From NCBI GenBank assembly GCA_016187415.1, contig JACPJT010000005.1, positions 1-62,993 on the forward strand: DNA of 62,993 bases. Reading direction: 5' to 3'. The notes beneath the pieces are model-generated. The model worked only from the letters and a program-made list of their open reading frames with translations. It was not told the origin of the DNA and did not search any database. Source of the stretch: Candidatus Aenigmatarchaeota archaeon. GTDB taxonomy: Archaea; Aenigmatarchaeota; Aenigmatarchaeia; CG10238-14; SCSR01. Shown here piece after piece: positions 14,557 to 24,399 of this stretch. Both the position numbers and the translations under genes were made by a program. Each line of letters starts with the position of its first letter. Within the stretch, counting starts at the first letter, position 1.

Positions 14557-16368
14557 TCACAAGAAAGCTTTAATCTTCTTCTTCCCGACAACGGCTCTTA
14601 AAAGTTCTTTGCCTATGTCGGAATCTTTGGTGATGTTGATGCTGCTTTTCTTTCCCACCGTAGCTGAAAACAGAAACTTGTCTTCAATAAACACACTGGC
14701 AGCCTTGCCGACATAATCCCTGTTGAAGGAAAATTCGAAACTGTTTCCCTTTTCAAACAAATCAAACCTGATTTCATTTCCCAATACACCGGTCTTGGGT
14801 TCAACTTCTATATGTATCCCAAGCTTCTCCTCCAGCGCCTTTACTGTGGCGCCCTCCTTGCCGATCACCCTCGCAATAACATCATTATCAACTTTAACAA
14901 CAGCCTGATTATCGGAAACTATGTCGACATCGACATCAGGGTCGAATTTCCTAAGTTCCTGCACGATTCTTTCGCTGGCTAATTTCTTCATTGGCGATAC
15001 ACTTCCGCCCTCCTTGACAGGTATGATAACATTCTCTTCACCGAACGTGTAAATTTCGTATTCAAGATTTCCGGTTTCAAAATCCTTCACCTCGACCACT
15101 GGCCTTGCCAGATCGGCTTCAACCATTCCTGTCGGGACCTTCACGGTCAGGTTCAATTCATAAACGTTCTTAATCTCGCCGCCTTTGACAAAAATGACAG
15201 TGTCGACAACATGCGGTATCATGCCAAGTTCTATTCTGCTCATGAATCTCTGGATGGCGTCAATAGCATTGCTTGCATGCACAACGCCAATCATGCCGAT
15301 GCCAGACAGTCTCATATCGGCAAAGATTTCAAAGTCTTTGGTTTTTCTTACCTCATCATAAACAGAATGGTCAGGCCTTACCAAGAGCAGTATATCAGCC
15401 GTCTTTTCAAAATCGCCTTCCAACGGGCCGTATTGCGTGATCTCGTCGCTGACCTGCAAGTCCCTAGGGGATTCCAAAGTTTTGACAATTTTACCCTGGT
15501 CTTTATAAAATTCTGCCATGCTTCCAGCAAGCGTAGACTTTCCAGAACCTGGCGGACCAGCAATCAGGACACCTTCCGCCCTTTCTTTCAACCTTTTCAT
15601 CAGTTTCTCAGACAATTTGTAATCCGAAAGCGTCAATTTTATAATAGGTCTTACAACAGTGACTTCCAGCCCGTCAGAAAACGGCGGACGCGCTATCGAT
15701 ATCCTATAGTTGCCCAGCTGAATGACAGTCGCGCCGTTGCGAACTATCTCGACAGTCCCTTCCTCGCTTATTCTTGCAGCTTCCGATATTTCGCGGATTA
15801 AATCGTCGAGTTCGTTTCTTGCCAACGGTTTGTCGCCCAATTTCACCAGTTCAAATTTTCCAGGTCTTCCACGTTTTGCCATCGGTATCACGTCTTCCTT
15901 CAAATGAAGCGACAATGTGTCGGGAGTAAAATAATTTTCAAACCTCAGACCCTCTAATTTGATTTCAGCCGGCATGTGCTGAACTTTCACGCCTTCAGCT
16001 TCGCCAACCAGTGCCTGAACATAATCAGCCGTGTACAATGTGCCGTTTTCTTCCTTTGCGACATCCCTTATAAGCGCATCCATCCTTCCAGATTTCGCAA
16101 GCTTGATGTCTTCAATAGAAGGTCTGCTGCCAGTGAATATCATTTTAATTTTTTTCTTTTCACAAACCTCGCGCAAAATTTTCAGTTCACCCAGACCTGC
16201 AAATCCCGGTTCCCTTCCCTTTGAAGCCTGGGCCTGTAGCTCATCAAGAACAGCATACGGTACGATAATCTCTATATTTTTCAGTTCGTCTCCCTTGAGC
16301 ATTTCCGATATCTTGCCGTCGACAATTATCGAAGTGTCAAGTATTATTTTTTGCAATTTTTCAACCAT
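14557..16368 (-). CDS. PINA: PIN-domain / secretion-type ATPase / KH protein
   Basis: 603 residues with three modules in order. First comes a PIN nuclease-like domain (ILDTSIIVDGKIS, VLDELQ, MDALIRDVA, YTADY). Next is a VirB11/PilT-type ATPase with Walker A AGPPGSGKSTLAGSMAEF and the downstream arginine/acidic motifs (LLVRPDHSVYDEVRKTKDFE, GMIGVVHASNAIDAI). Last is a KH domain (NDVIARVIGKEGATVKALEE). This is the archaeal PINA family (COG1855), reported in Sulfolobus to help Holliday-junction migration; RNA roles have also been suggested. The ATG at 16368 is preferred to a TTG three codons upstream. It stands alone upstream of the VapBC pair. Confidence 0.92.
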   Translation of the reverse strand: MVEKLQKIILDTSIIVDGKISEMLKGDELKNIEIIVPYAVLDELQAQASKGREPGFAGLGELKILREVCEKKKIKMIFTGSRPSIEDIKLAKSGRMDALIRDVAKEENGTLYTADYVQALVGEAEGVKVQHMPAEIKLEGLRFENYFTPDTLSLHLKEDVIPMAKRGRPGKFELVKLGDKPLARNELDDLIREISEAARISEEGTVEIVRNGATVIQLGNYRISIARPPFSDGLEVTVVRPIIKLTLSDYKLSEKLMKRLKERAEGVLIAGPPGSGKSTLAGSMAEFYKDQGKIVKTLESPRDLQVSDEITQYGPLEGDFEKTADILLLVRPDHSVYDEVRKTKDFEIFADMRLSGIGMIGVVHASNAIDAIQRFMSRIELGMIPHVVDTVIFVKGGEIKNVYELNLTVKVPTGMVEADLARPVVEVKDFETGNLEYEIYTFGEENVIIPVKEGGSVSPMKKLASERIVQELRKFDPDVDVDIVSDNQAVVKVDNDVIARVIGKEGATVKALEEKLGIHIEVEPKTGVLGNEIRFDLFEKGNSFEFSFNRDYVGKAASVFIEDKFLFSATVGKKSSINITKDSDIGKELLRAVVGKKKIKAFL

Positions 16369-16399
16369 ACAAATCAATTATATTATTTTAATAAAGAAA

Positions 16400-16768
16400 T
16401 CATTTTACATATTCTACATTTTCTATATCTTTAAACTTTTCATCCCCTGTCAAAAACTTGACTCCTAAGCTCTTAGAAATAATATATCCTATACAATCAA
16501 CCATTGATAACCTCTCTTCCTTTCTATTTAATTTAAGTTTAGCAGCTATAAAAACAATTTCGTTGTCGAAATCTACTACCGAATCCCATACACTTTCTAT
16601 ATACTCTTTAGCTTTATGCTCCCCGTAATCTCTTAGTAGGAAATAACATATCTCAAATAAATTTAGTTTTGTCGTAATTATTTCAGCACTTTTATAATTA
16701 TCATAAGTAGGATTACCCTTTATTACTTCGATTATTGCATAAGAATCAAAGAAAAATCTTTCATCCAT
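16400..16768 (-). CDS. vapC: VapC-type PIN toxin
   Basis: 122-residue PIN ribonuclease. Acidic active-site residues appear in order: FFFDSYAIIEVI (Asp), LNLFEICYFL (Glu), SMVDCIGY (Asp), LTGDEKFKD (Asp). The ATG at 16768 overlaps the end of the upstream antitoxin gene by eight bases (GATGGATGA), typical of coupled toxin-antitoxin pairs. Codon use is AT-rich relative to PINA and HisRS on either side, consistent with a mobile pair. The target RNA is unknown. Confidence 0.88.
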   Translation of the reverse strand: MDERFFFDSYAIIEVIKGNPTYDNYKSAEIITTKLNLFEICYFLLRDYGEHKAKEYIESVWDSVVDFDNEIVFIAAKLKLNRKEERLSMVDCIGYIISKSLGVKFLTGDEKFKDIENVEYVK

Positions 16769-16982
16769 CTTCTTCGCGATCCAATTCATCTAACGCCTTT
16801 TGTGTATCTATTTTCCATCCTTTAAGAGAACCAAAAATCTTTTCCAAAGTTTTGCCCCGATGCAAAATTATTATATCCAGGTTTTGATTTTCTTTTATCT
16901 TCTCTCTTTTAGCAACTGCACTAGGTACGAGTAGACCAAGTGAGTTTCCCCATCTCTTGGCTTTAACTTCAATTATAGGCAT
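16761..16982 (-). CDS. vapB: VapB-type AbrB-fold antitoxin
   Basis: 73 residues with a swapped-hairpin AbrB/SpoVT N-terminus (IEVKAKRWGNSLGLLVPSAV) and a C-terminal acidic, helical tail (KALDELDREEDG) that would bind and block the PIN toxin. It is upstream of and overlaps vapC. AbrB-type antitoxins usually repress their own promoter. The upstream sequence TAGTTATACAATG contains a plausible minus-strand TATA region. Confidence 0.88.
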   Translation of the reverse strand: MPIIEVKAKRWGNSLGLLVPSAVAKREKIKENQNLDIIILHRGKTLEKIFGSLKGWKIDTQKALDELDREEDG

Positions 16983-17006
16983 AATTATACATTGTATAAC
17001 TAATAT

Positions 17007-18248
17007 TTAAAGTTTACTAAAGATTGAAATTATTTGGTTTAGTGATAACTCCCTTTGTTTACCAGTTTTCATATCTTTCAATTCAAACTTTTTCTTTTTC
17101 ACTTCAGTAGGACCGACAATTAGAACATAAGGAATCTGCAAGCTATTCGCATATTCCAGTTGTTTACCGAAGTTCCTTCCCATTAAATCCATCTGAGAGT
17201 TTATATCATTTTCTCTCAACGTTTTTGTTATTTTTATGGCATCATTCAATGCATTTTCATCGACATTTGCCACAAACACTTTTGTAGCCGTTTTTTCTGT
17301 TTTGAACATATTATTTTCTTTCATAACTTCCAGAATCCTGTCCAACCCCAGTGAAATTCCAGTAGCAGGCATGGATTGACCGCCGACTTTCTCTATCAAT
17401 GCATCATACCGTCCGCCACCACCGCAGCTAACATTAGCGCCAAGACTTACCTCAAACACGACAGATGTGTAATATTCAAGTCCGCGCACAAGCGATATGT
17501 CAAATTTCAACCTTTTTTCTATGCCGAACTTCTTGGCGATGGAAAACAACTCTCCCAGTTCCTTCTTACCATCATTGTCTGAAATTTTATCAAGCGAGCC
17601 AATCTTCAAGATATTTAGAACGTCGGTCGGATCAACACCCTTATTTTTCAGTTCGTCTCCGACACCATCAAATCCTATTTTCTCCAGTTTGTCTATAATT
17701 CTGAAAACATCCAAAATCTTTTCTTTCGCGACAATCTTTTCAAATTCATTTTGCAATAACTTCCTGCTATTGGTTCTTATTTTATAATCCGTGAACCCCA
17801 ACTTATCCAGAATTTCGCAGATCGCTGACAGGCATTCCACATCAGACAACAATGAACCACTCCCGACAACATCAATGTCCGCCTGCCAAAATTCCCTCCA
17901 TCTCATAGACTGCGGATTATCATATCTCCATACTTTGTCTATAACGTATCGCTTGAATGGTTTTGGCAGTGACGTGGAAGAGACGACTCTCGCAAGAGGC
18001 ATTGTCAAATCAAATCTCAATCCGAGTTCGCGGTCAGACTTGTCCTTAAAATAATATATCTCATCCTTGACTGCTTCTCCCAGTCCACCCTTCGCTGATA
18101 ATAATTCAAAACTTTCGAATGCAGGAGTGATCAACGGTTCGAATCCATATTTAGTAAAAACACTTCTACAAATTTCCATTATCTTCTGCAGCTTGCTAGC
18201 GTCTTCCGGTAAAAGGTCTCTTGTACCTTTAGGAGGTTGGAATTTCAT
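17007..18248 (-). CDS. hisS: Histidyl-tRNA synthetase
   Basis: Class II synthetase charging tRNA-His, 413 residues. N-terminal FQPPKGTRDLLPEDASKL leads into the catalytic core with motif 2 (VWRYDNPQSMRWREFWQADI), the His-specific VRGLEYYTSVVFEV, and motif 3 (MPATGISLGLDRILEVM). It ends in a Rossmann-like anticodon-binding domain. The ATG at 18248 is chosen because it overlaps the stop of the upstream peptidase (ATGA), indicating translational coupling; a GTG three codons earlier would overlap more deeply. Confidence 0.97.
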   Translation of the reverse strand: MKFQPPKGTRDLLPEDASKLQKIMEICRSVFTKYGFEPLITPAFESFELLSAKGGLGEAVKDEIYYFKDKSDRELGLRFDLTMPLARVVSSTSLPKPFKRYVIDKVWRYDNPQSMRWREFWQADIDVVGSGSLLSDVECLSAICEILDKLGFTDYKIRTNSRKLLQNEFEKIVAKEKILDVFRIIDKLEKIGFDGVGDELKNKGVDPTDVLNILKIGSLDKISDNDGKKELGELFSIAKKFGIEKRLKFDISLVRGLEYYTSVVFEVSLGANVSCGGGGRYDALIEKVGGQSMPATGISLGLDRILEVMKENNMFKTEKTATKVFVANVDENALNDAIKITKTLRENDINSQMDLMGRNFGKQLEYANSLQIPYVLIVGPTEVKKKKFELKDMKTGKQRELSLNQIISIFSKL

Positions 18249-19342
18249 AGGCACCACTTTTTAATTAGATTTTCAAAAATATACTTACTTTTTCTGAGGT
18301 CATCAATTTTAACGTATTCGTTATCTGAATGGGCAGTATCATTGCTAGCTCCAAGTGCAACACATTCTATACCAAGTTTTCTATAATAAAGTTCCATTTC
18401 TGTATAGCCCGAGCTTTTGCCAACCAAGTTTCCAATATTTTGCAGGATTTTGACAATTTCGGAATTTTCCGCTACCTTAACAGCTTCTTTTGGTACATTG
18501 TCAAATTCTATTTTTGCTTCTAACTTCAATTTTTTCAATATTTTTTTGAATTGAGCAACGGCATAAGACGGTGTCTCACCGTATGTCAACCTTCTGTCCA
18601 CTCCGACCACACAGTAATCTGGCACTATATTGACTTTAGTACCACCAGAGATCGTTCCTATGTTGATTGTACCTCTACCTAATAACGGGTCTTCTTCTGA
18701 TGTCAACTTTTTTGTTGATCTATTAATCTCTTGAATAAATTCCGTGGCTTTAGCTATAGCATTTGAGCCTAATTCCGGCTTTGATCCATGGGCAGCCTTT
18801 CCCTTAAAAATAAATCTAAGATGTAATACACCCTTTTGCGCTATTCTAATTTTTAAATCACTGTCAGAGATTACACCGTATCCCACATCTTTAAACAAAT
18901 TTTTTCTATTCTCTATGAGATAGTTTGAACCTCTAAATCCAACTTCTTCATCGCCCACTAATGTAATTAAAAGTTTTCTTTTGAAACTCTGTTTTGCAAA
19001 TTTCTTTACAGCCGACAATATTACAGCTACGTTACATTTGCTATCACAACTGCCTCTACCGTATATCTTACCATTAATGATTTTTCCCGAGAATGGGTCG
19101 TATTTCCAATTTTCCAGTCTACCAATAGGTACTGTGTCAATATGAGAATTCAGCATCAGTCCATTTCCTTTACCGTTAGACGAGATAACATCGAATCTCT
19201 TATCGCCAAATTTGACTAATTCAACCGGACATTTTAAATCATCTAAGAAATCAAAAACATACTTAGCTATCCCCTTTTCATTACCTGGAGGATTCTCAGA
19301 ATTAATTCTAACTAGCTCCCGTGTCAATTGGACTTCATCCAT
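18245..19342 (-). CDS. M20-family metallopeptidase / deacylase (ArgE/DapE type)
   Basis: 365 residues. Di-zinc ligands are visible: NSHIDTVP (His, Asp), GRGSCDSKC (bridging Asp), VGDEEVGFRG (catalytic Glu-Glu), SDSDLKIR and the C-terminal AHSDNEYV (His). The dimerisation domain about 180-290 includes GKAAHGSKPELG. The family covers N-acyl amino acid and peptide hydrolases; the substrate cannot be told. The start follows the stop of a 94-codon gene by one base, and its own stop overlaps hisS, making a three-gene unit. Moderately AT-rich. Confidence 0.88.
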   Translation of the reverse strand: MDEVQLTRELVRINSENPPGNEKGIAKYVFDFLDDLKCPVELVKFGDKRFDVISSNGKGNGLMLNSHIDTVPIGRLENWKYDPFSGKIINGKIYGRGSCDSKCNVAVILSAVKKFAKQSFKRKLLITLVGDEEVGFRGSNYLIENRKNLFKDVGYGVISDSDLKIRIAQKGVLHLRFIFKGKAAHGSKPELGSNAIAKATEFIQEINRSTKKLTSEEDPLLGRGTINIGTISGGTKVNIVPDYCVVGVDRRLTYGETPSYAVAQFKKILKKLKLEAKIEFDNVPKEAVKVAENSEIVKILQNIGNLVGKSSGYTEMELYYRKLGIECVALGASNDTAHSDNEYVKIDDLRKSKYIFENLIKKWCL

Positions 19343-19343
19343 A

Positions 19344-19628
19344 TTAATCACTATCTTTTTCAATAATATCAATTTCACACATATTTCCTAATGTGACTCT
19401 TCTTGTCCTTTCAAATCTTCTTTTGAACTCTTCAGAGCTAAATAGACAATAACGAATAGCTATTCCCATTGTTCCATATGGACCATCATCAATGAAGATC
19501 TTATCTGGAGGATAGCCTAGTTTTGTCAAATATCCATATAATCTACCCACGGCTTCTTTAGTCGGTGTATAACCATCTCTAAAACTGAACTCTTCTGTAT
19601 AACCATTCCACGGCATATTACACACCAT
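19344..19628 (-). CDS. Hypothetical protein, 94 aa
   Basis: Not recognised. A soluble protein with aromatic and Gly-rich segments (PWNGYTEEFSFRDGYTPTKE, then DDGPYGTMGIAIRYC) and a basic middle (FKRRFERTRRV). The stop is one base before the M20 peptidase start, so it belongs to that operon. No membrane segment or known catalytic motif. The ATG at 19628 is used; another at the fifth codon is possible. Confidence 0.5.
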   Translation of the reverse strand: MVCNMPWNGYTEEFSFRDGYTPTKEAVGRLYGYLTKLGYPPDKIFIDDGPYGTMGIAIRYCLFSSEEFKRRFERTRRVTLGNMCEIDIIEKDSD

Positions 19629-19768
19629 CTCTCAACAATTCACTTTTAACAGAAAGTGATACTTTAGAAACAGGACTAACTAAGGTAAGTTCATTCTTTG
19701 ATGTGAAGTAAATCGCTGTTCACTTTAATCACAATCTTTAGAGGAATTTTCACATTTAAATATGCAAG

Positions 19769-20320
19769 TTACGCTCTTTGCGGCATGCCTATTCTAAGTG
19801 CAGTATCATACGCATCAGTGACGGTAATTCCCAATCTAAGTAACATACCCAATATAAGTTTATCCGCCAGAAGATACTTTCTCTCATCTTCTCTGCTTCC
19901 TTTTATCTCAATTTCGGACCTTCTGTCATCTGCCACAGTAAATGCAAATGGCATCTTTGGTAGCAGTTTTCCCGCGCAATACAAAAATCTCCTTTCATGC
20001 CAGTTTTGTGAGACTAAATATAAACAATCTAAACCGCCAAATTCCTCGTTGAGTTTTGGCAACACATGTTCACGAACCATATACAAACTCTCCCCAGTAG
20101 TTCTTGACATCTTTTCATGCCTTATGTCAGTTTCCCTAACATTGAATTGTTCCATTGCTATATCAGCCAATTTTTCAGCTTCGTCTCTACCCGTAAATGT
20201 GACTATGACATGATTCCTGTATAATTTGTTTCTATGATACCTGTCAGCGGCCGCTTCAACCCTCCATAAACCAAGATCTCTGGGATCGGCTCCATGGACT
20301 ACAAAGTTTGTATACGACAT
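19769..20320 (-). CDS. DUF218-like protein
   Basis: 183 residues. The middle (DIAMEQFNVRETDIRHEKMS, then RTTGESLYMVREHVLPKLNE and YLVSQNWHERRFLYCAGKLL) has the order of the DUF218/YdcF/ElyC fold: nucleotide-like strand, T-x-GEA-like turn, then a conserved H-x-R-R-like helix. YdcF-type proteins bind SAM-like ligands or act in envelope sugar metabolism, but nothing here settles a role. There is no membrane segment, so it would be cytoplasmic. It is divergent from a small membrane hydrolase-like gene with a 74-base AT-rich gap. Confidence 0.5.
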   Translation of the reverse strand: MSYTNFVVHGADPRDLGLWRVEAAADRYHRNKLYRNHVIVTFTGRDEAEKLADIAMEQFNVRETDIRHEKMSRTTGESLYMVREHVLPKLNEEFGGLDCLYLVSQNWHERRFLYCAGKLLPKMPFAFTVADDRRSEIEIKGSREDERKYLLADKLILGMLLRLGITVTDAYDTALRIGMPQRA

Positions 20321-20394
20321 AAGGTTTTACTGAAAACTAAATAATTTAAATCCATTATATACTTCGATAAATATCTGTAGAATAAATTCAGATT

Positions 20395-20793
20395 ATGGGA
20401 GGGTTAATTCACCATCTTCTGGCAGCAGCCATATCGCTTATTTTTGTATACATCTTCACCAAGCGAAAAGATTATTCCCTATCCATTTTTATCGGCAATT
20501 TGTTGCCGGATGTGGTCGGTGCAGGATACGCCGCAATTCTTATACGTTCTCTAAATCCAGTTGCAATTCTGCATTCTGCGCCATGGTTCTCTTTCGAGAA
20601 AAGCGTTTTCATAACATCATTCTGGATGATCCTCCAAGTGATTTTTGTCGGTGCTTACCTGTTTTATCACGTCTATTTGAGAAAAAAGGAAGTTCACAAA
20701 GAATTTGAGGCGAATCTTGGTTTTCTATTGGCAGGATTCGTTACGCACATGATAATGGACCTTTTGATAATTGAGAAAGGTTTTCTATACTAG
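20395..20793 (+). CDS. YdjM-like membrane metal-dependent hydrolase family protein
   Basis: 132 residues with four likely transmembrane helices. Conserved polar residues sit at helix ends: HHLL near the N-terminus, GNLLPDVVG, LHSAP and GFVTHMIMDLLI. This His/Asp pattern matches the YdjM/DUF457 group of membrane-bound metal-dependent hydrolases. Substrate unknown. It is convergent with the MBF1 gene and overlaps it by four bases. Confidence 0.65.
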   Translation: MGGLIHHLLAAAISLIFVYIFTKRKDYSLSIFIGNLLPDVVGAGYAAILIRSLNPVAILHSAPWFSFEKSVFITSFWMILQVIFVGAYLFYHVYLRKKEVHKEFEANLGFLLAGFVTHMIMDLLIIEKGFLY

Positions 20794-21251
20794 CTTACTT
20801 TTATCACATCGCCTATTGTCAGTTTCAATTTTTTCTTGCCTTTCTGTTGCACAGCGGGATTCTCATATCTTTCTTTCAATGTTATGTTCAGAAAATCCTC
20901 AATTTTCCTAACCAGTTTGTCGTCAGGCTCCAAGCTCTCTTCCTCAAGCCTTTCTATTACAGATTCCTTCTCATTCAAATTCTTAGAAAACTCGTAGCGT
21001 GACATGCCTTTATTTTGTCTGACTTTGGCAATTAACTTGCCGTATTCCGACACCAACTCCAGTCCGATATCGTTAAAGTTAGTGCCTGATATAATGGGTT
21101 TAACTTGTCTATAACTGTCTTCTTGTGGCATGTCCGCTTTTATGCCGAACTTTACACACTTGTCACAGACTTCTATAACCGCTCCTTCTATCTTCGTTGG
21201 ACTTAATCTTGAGAAATCTTTCCCACAGCACGTGCATTCCGTATTTACCAT
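20790..21251 (-). CDS. mbf1: Multiprotein bridging factor MBF1
   Basis: 153 residues: an N-terminal zinc ribbon (CTCCGKDFSRL and CDKCVKFG), then a linker and a lambda-type HTH (LVSEYGKLIAKVRQNKGMSR, YEFSKNLNEKESVIERLEEE), with the typical C-terminal KKLKLTIGDVIKV. Archaeal MBF1 associates with the ribosome and, in eukaryotes, bridges TBP and activators. Minus-strand TATA-like TTTATAA sequences lie at about 21287-21310. Its stop overlaps the neighbouring membrane protein. Confidence 0.93.
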   Translation of the reverse strand: MVNTECTCCGKDFSRLSPTKIEGAVIEVCDKCVKFGIKADMPQEDSYRQVKPIISGTNFNDIGLELVSEYGKLIAKVRQNKGMSRYEFSKNLNEKESVIERLEEESLEPDDKLVRKIEDFLNITLKERYENPAVQQKGKKKLKLTIGDVIKVS

Positions 21252-21395
21252 CTCTAATTGCTAATGAACATTATTTCTTTACTCAAAGTTTATAAATGTT
21301 GACTTATAAATCAATCAAATGAGTGATAGCCGGATTGCATGTTAACTTATTTACTACACCATTCCTAATTCTAAAATTAGTGCCATGTGATTCCA

Positions 21396-24395
21396 ATGAT
21401 TAAAGAAGTTAGAGGACACTACAATCCAGCTGAGATAGAAACGCGAATAAGAGAATACTGGGAATCAAAAGGTATACCGCAGAGACTGTCCAAACTCGAC
21501 ACCAAAAGGAAGAAATTCTACTTGCTGGATGGTCCACCCTATGTCAACAATGTGGCGCATGTCGGCCATGTGAAGACAACATCTTCAAAAGACATCTGGT
21601 CAAAGTTCAAATTAATGCAGGGGTTCAGCTCATGGTTCCAGCCGGGGTTTGACACGCACGGTTTGCCGATAGAAAACATGGTCGAGAAGAAGATTGGTGT
21701 GAAATCCAAAAAGGATATCGAAAGAATCGGCATCGAGAAATTTATCGAAGAGTGCAAAAGTTTCGCCACAGGCAACGAGAAGATATGGCTTGACCTTTAC
21801 AAAAAATTAGGGGCTTGGAGGGGGTACACAGAACCTTATCTTACATACAAGAACTCTTACATAGAATCCGGCTGGTGGACTGTCAAGAATCTGGCTGAAA
21901 AAGGAATGCTGGTTGAAGGGGAGAAATCCACATTTTGGTGTTCCCATTGCGGCACTGCGTTGTCGGGTTACGAAGTTTCAGACAGTTACGCCGAAGTAAA
22001 GGATCCTTATGTTTATGTCAAATTTCCGGTAAAAGGCAGGCAGCACGAATACATAGTTGCCTTCACGACAACGCCGTGGACATTAGTTAGCAATGTCGCT
22101 TTGGCAGTTCACCCAACGGAATACTATGTCAAGGTCAAAGTTGGGAACGAAGTCTATATCATCGCCGAAAAAAGAGTGGATGCTGTATTAAAAGATCTGA
22201 TAAAAATCGAGAAATACGAAATCCTAGAAAAGTTTTTAGGAAAGGAATTGGATGGCTTGACATATCTGCCTGTATTTAATGTACCGACCCAGGAAAAACT
22301 GAAAAAGGAATCCAATGCCCATAGGGTGATAATGTCGATTCCGGTTCTAAAGTCCAAGTCTTACAAACACGGTGTTCTGGAAAAGGCAAAGAAAATGAAA
22401 GAGTCTTTTTTCGATTTCGTAACTAATGAAGAGGGTAGCGGGATTGTACATACGGCCCCAGGACACGGGCCAGAAGACCATTACATGGGTGAACATTATA
22501 AATTACCAAGCGTTTCTCCGGTGGATGATGAGGGCAAGTTCACAAAGGAAGCGGGCCAGTTTACCGGGATTTTTGTAAAGGACGCAGATAAAATTATTGT
22601 GGATGAACTTGAGAAAAATAATCTTCTATTGCATTTCGGTTGGGTGACACATTCGTATCCATTGTGCTGGAGATGCAAGACGCCTTTAATATATAGGTTA
22701 AGCAAGCAGTGGTTTTTCACCATCGACACGATCAAGGATTTGATGATAAAAGAAAACAAGAAGGTCAGATGGTTGCCAAGCTTCGGTCAGGAGAGGCTTC
22801 GTAATTGGCTTGATGACGCGGTTGATTGGTGCATATCAAGGCAGCGATATTGGGGAATACCTTTGCCGGTCTGGGTATGTGAAAAGTGCGGCAAGAAGGA
22901 AATAATTGGCGGTTTGGATGAGTTGAAAGAAAAAGCCACTAAAAAACTACCGAAGGACATAGATCTGCACAAGCATGTCGTTGATGGGATCGAGCTGACA
23001 TGCGGCGAATGCAAAGCAACAATGAGAAGAGTGCCGGACGTATTGGATGTGTGGTTTGATTCAAGCATTTCGACTTGGGCGTCTTTGGGATATCCGTACA
23101 GGAATAAAGATGTTTTTGAGAAATTATGGCCGGCTGATATGATTTGTGAAAGCCAAGACCAGATTAGAGGTTGGTTTTATGTTCTGATGTTTTCTGGCGT
23201 AGCGACTTTCAAGTCATCTCCTTACAAATCAGTTTCCCTGATGGGTTGGGTTGTTGACGAGAAAGGGGAAAAGATGAGCAAGTCTCTTGGCAATGTCGTA
23301 TGGGCGGAAGAGGCTTTAGCAAAACTGGGCGCGGACATATTAAGATTGTATTATTGCTGGGAAGTTGCGCCCTGGGAAGTTCAGAACTTCAGCTTCAAAA
23401 CGGCGGATGAGATCAGAAAAGCACTGAATATTTTGTGGAATTCCTATTCATTCTTTACCACTTACATAACACGAGGTTTCAAGCCGAGTCTAAGAAAATT
23501 GAAAACAGAAGACAGGTGGATACTCTCGCGATTGAATTCGGTGATAAAAGAAGTAACCAACCATTTAGAGAATTTTGAGTTTCATGATGCCGGAAGAAAA
23601 ATTGTAGAATTTGTAGTCAACGACCTTAGCAGATTGTACATCAAGTTGATTAGGGACAGGGTCTGGGTCAGCGAAGCAGGCGATGATAAGACATTTGCAT
23701 TATCAGTTCTGTACCATTGCTTGCTTATCGTGTCAAAATTATTGGCGCCAATAACGCCGTTCTTGTCTGAAGAGATTTATCATAACTTGGATGGAAAGAA
23801 AGAGTCTGTTTTCATGACCGAATGGCCCAAACCAGAAAATGGTATGATAGACAAAGAGCTCGAAACGCAGATGGGTTTTGTTAGGGAGTTGACAGAAGCA
23901 GTTCTATCGGCGAGACAGCAGGCCGGAATAAAATTAAGGTGGCCTGTATCAAAGGTTCTTGTTCAAACTGAAAATAAGGATCTGGTCAAATCTTTGGGCA
24001 ACTTGGAAAATGTCTTATCGATGATGTGCAATGCAAAATCAATAGAGCGTGTCAAGGATTCTTCCAGCGACGATTTTGTATCGGTGCAGTTCAAAAATGG
24101 TAAAGTGTATGTCAACAAAAAAATGAGCGCTGAACTTCTTGAAGAAGCTTTAATGAAAGAATTGATGAGGGAAATTCAAAATCTTAGAAAAACCAACGGT
24201 TTCAACGTCAAGGAAAGCATATCATTGTTCGTCAAATCCGATGAGGAAACAGAAAAAACAATCAAGAAACATCTTGAAGAAATTAAGAAAGAGGTCGGCG
24301 CCAAGCATATAGAATTGGGCAAATTGGACGGCGAGTACAATGGCAAATTGACTTTCGATGAGAAACCAATAGAAATTGGTTTTAACAGGGTTTGA
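21396..24395 (+). CDS. ileS: Isoleucyl-tRNA synthetase
   Basis: Class I synthetase, about 1000 residues. Catalytic signatures are HVGH (in AHVGHVKTTS) and EKMSKSLGN; the CP1 editing domain carries TTTPWTLVSN and HTAPGHGPEDH. A zinc-binding CEKCGKKEI...CGECKA pair appears in the insert, and C-terminal anticodon domains follow. The ATG at 21396 is preferred over the GTG at 21387. It is the first gene of a run that continues with an OB-fold protein, a TctA-type permease and AlaRS, all on the same strand with gaps of four, zero and ten bases. Confidence 0.97.
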   Translation: MIKEVRGHYNPAEIETRIREYWESKGIPQRLSKLDTKRKKFYLLDGPPYVNNVAHVGHVKTTSSKDIWSKFKLMQGFSSWFQPGFDTHGLPIENMVEKKIGVKSKKDIERIGIEKFIEECKSFATGNEKIWLDLYKKLGAWRGYTEPYLTYKNSYIESGWWTVKNLAEKGMLVEGEKSTFWCSHCGTALSGYEVSDSYAEVKDPYVYVKFPVKGRQHEYIVAFTTTPWTLVSNVALAVHPTEYYVKVKVGNEVYIIAEKRVDAVLKDLIKIEKYEILEKFLGKELDGLTYLPVFNVPTQEKLKKESNAHRVIMSIPVLKSKSYKHGVLEKAKKMKESFFDFVTNEEGSGIVHTAPGHGPEDHYMGEHYKLPSVSPVDDEGKFTKEAGQFTGIFVKDADKIIVDELEKNNLLLHFGWVTHSYPLCWRCKTPLIYRLSKQWFFTIDTIKDLMIKENKKVRWLPSFGQERLRNWLDDAVDWCISRQRYWGIPLPVWVCEKCGKKEIIGGLDELKEKATKKLPKDIDLHKHVVDGIELTCGECKATMRRVPDVLDVWFDSSISTWASLGYPYRNKDVFEKLWPADMICESQDQIRGWFYVLMFSGVATFKSSPYKSVSLMGWVVDEKGEKMSKSLGNVVWAEEALAKLGADILRLYYCWEVAPWEVQNFSFKTADEIRKALNILWNSYSFFTTYITRGFKPSLRKLKTEDRWILSRLNSVIKEVTNHLENFEFHDAGRKIVEFVVNDLSRLYIKLIRDRVWVSEAGDDKTFALSVLYHCLLIVSKLLAPITPFLSEEIYHNLDGKKESVFMTEWPKPENGMIDKELETQMGFVRELTEAVLSARQQAGIKLRWPVSKVLVQTENKDLVKSLGNLENVLSMMCNAKSIERVKDSSSDDFVSVQFKNGKVYVNKKMSAELLEEALMKELMREIQNLRKTNGFNVKESISLFVKSDEETEKTIKKHLEEIKKEVGAKHIELGKLDGEYNGKLTFDEKPIEIGFNRV

Positions 24396-24399
24396 TCAA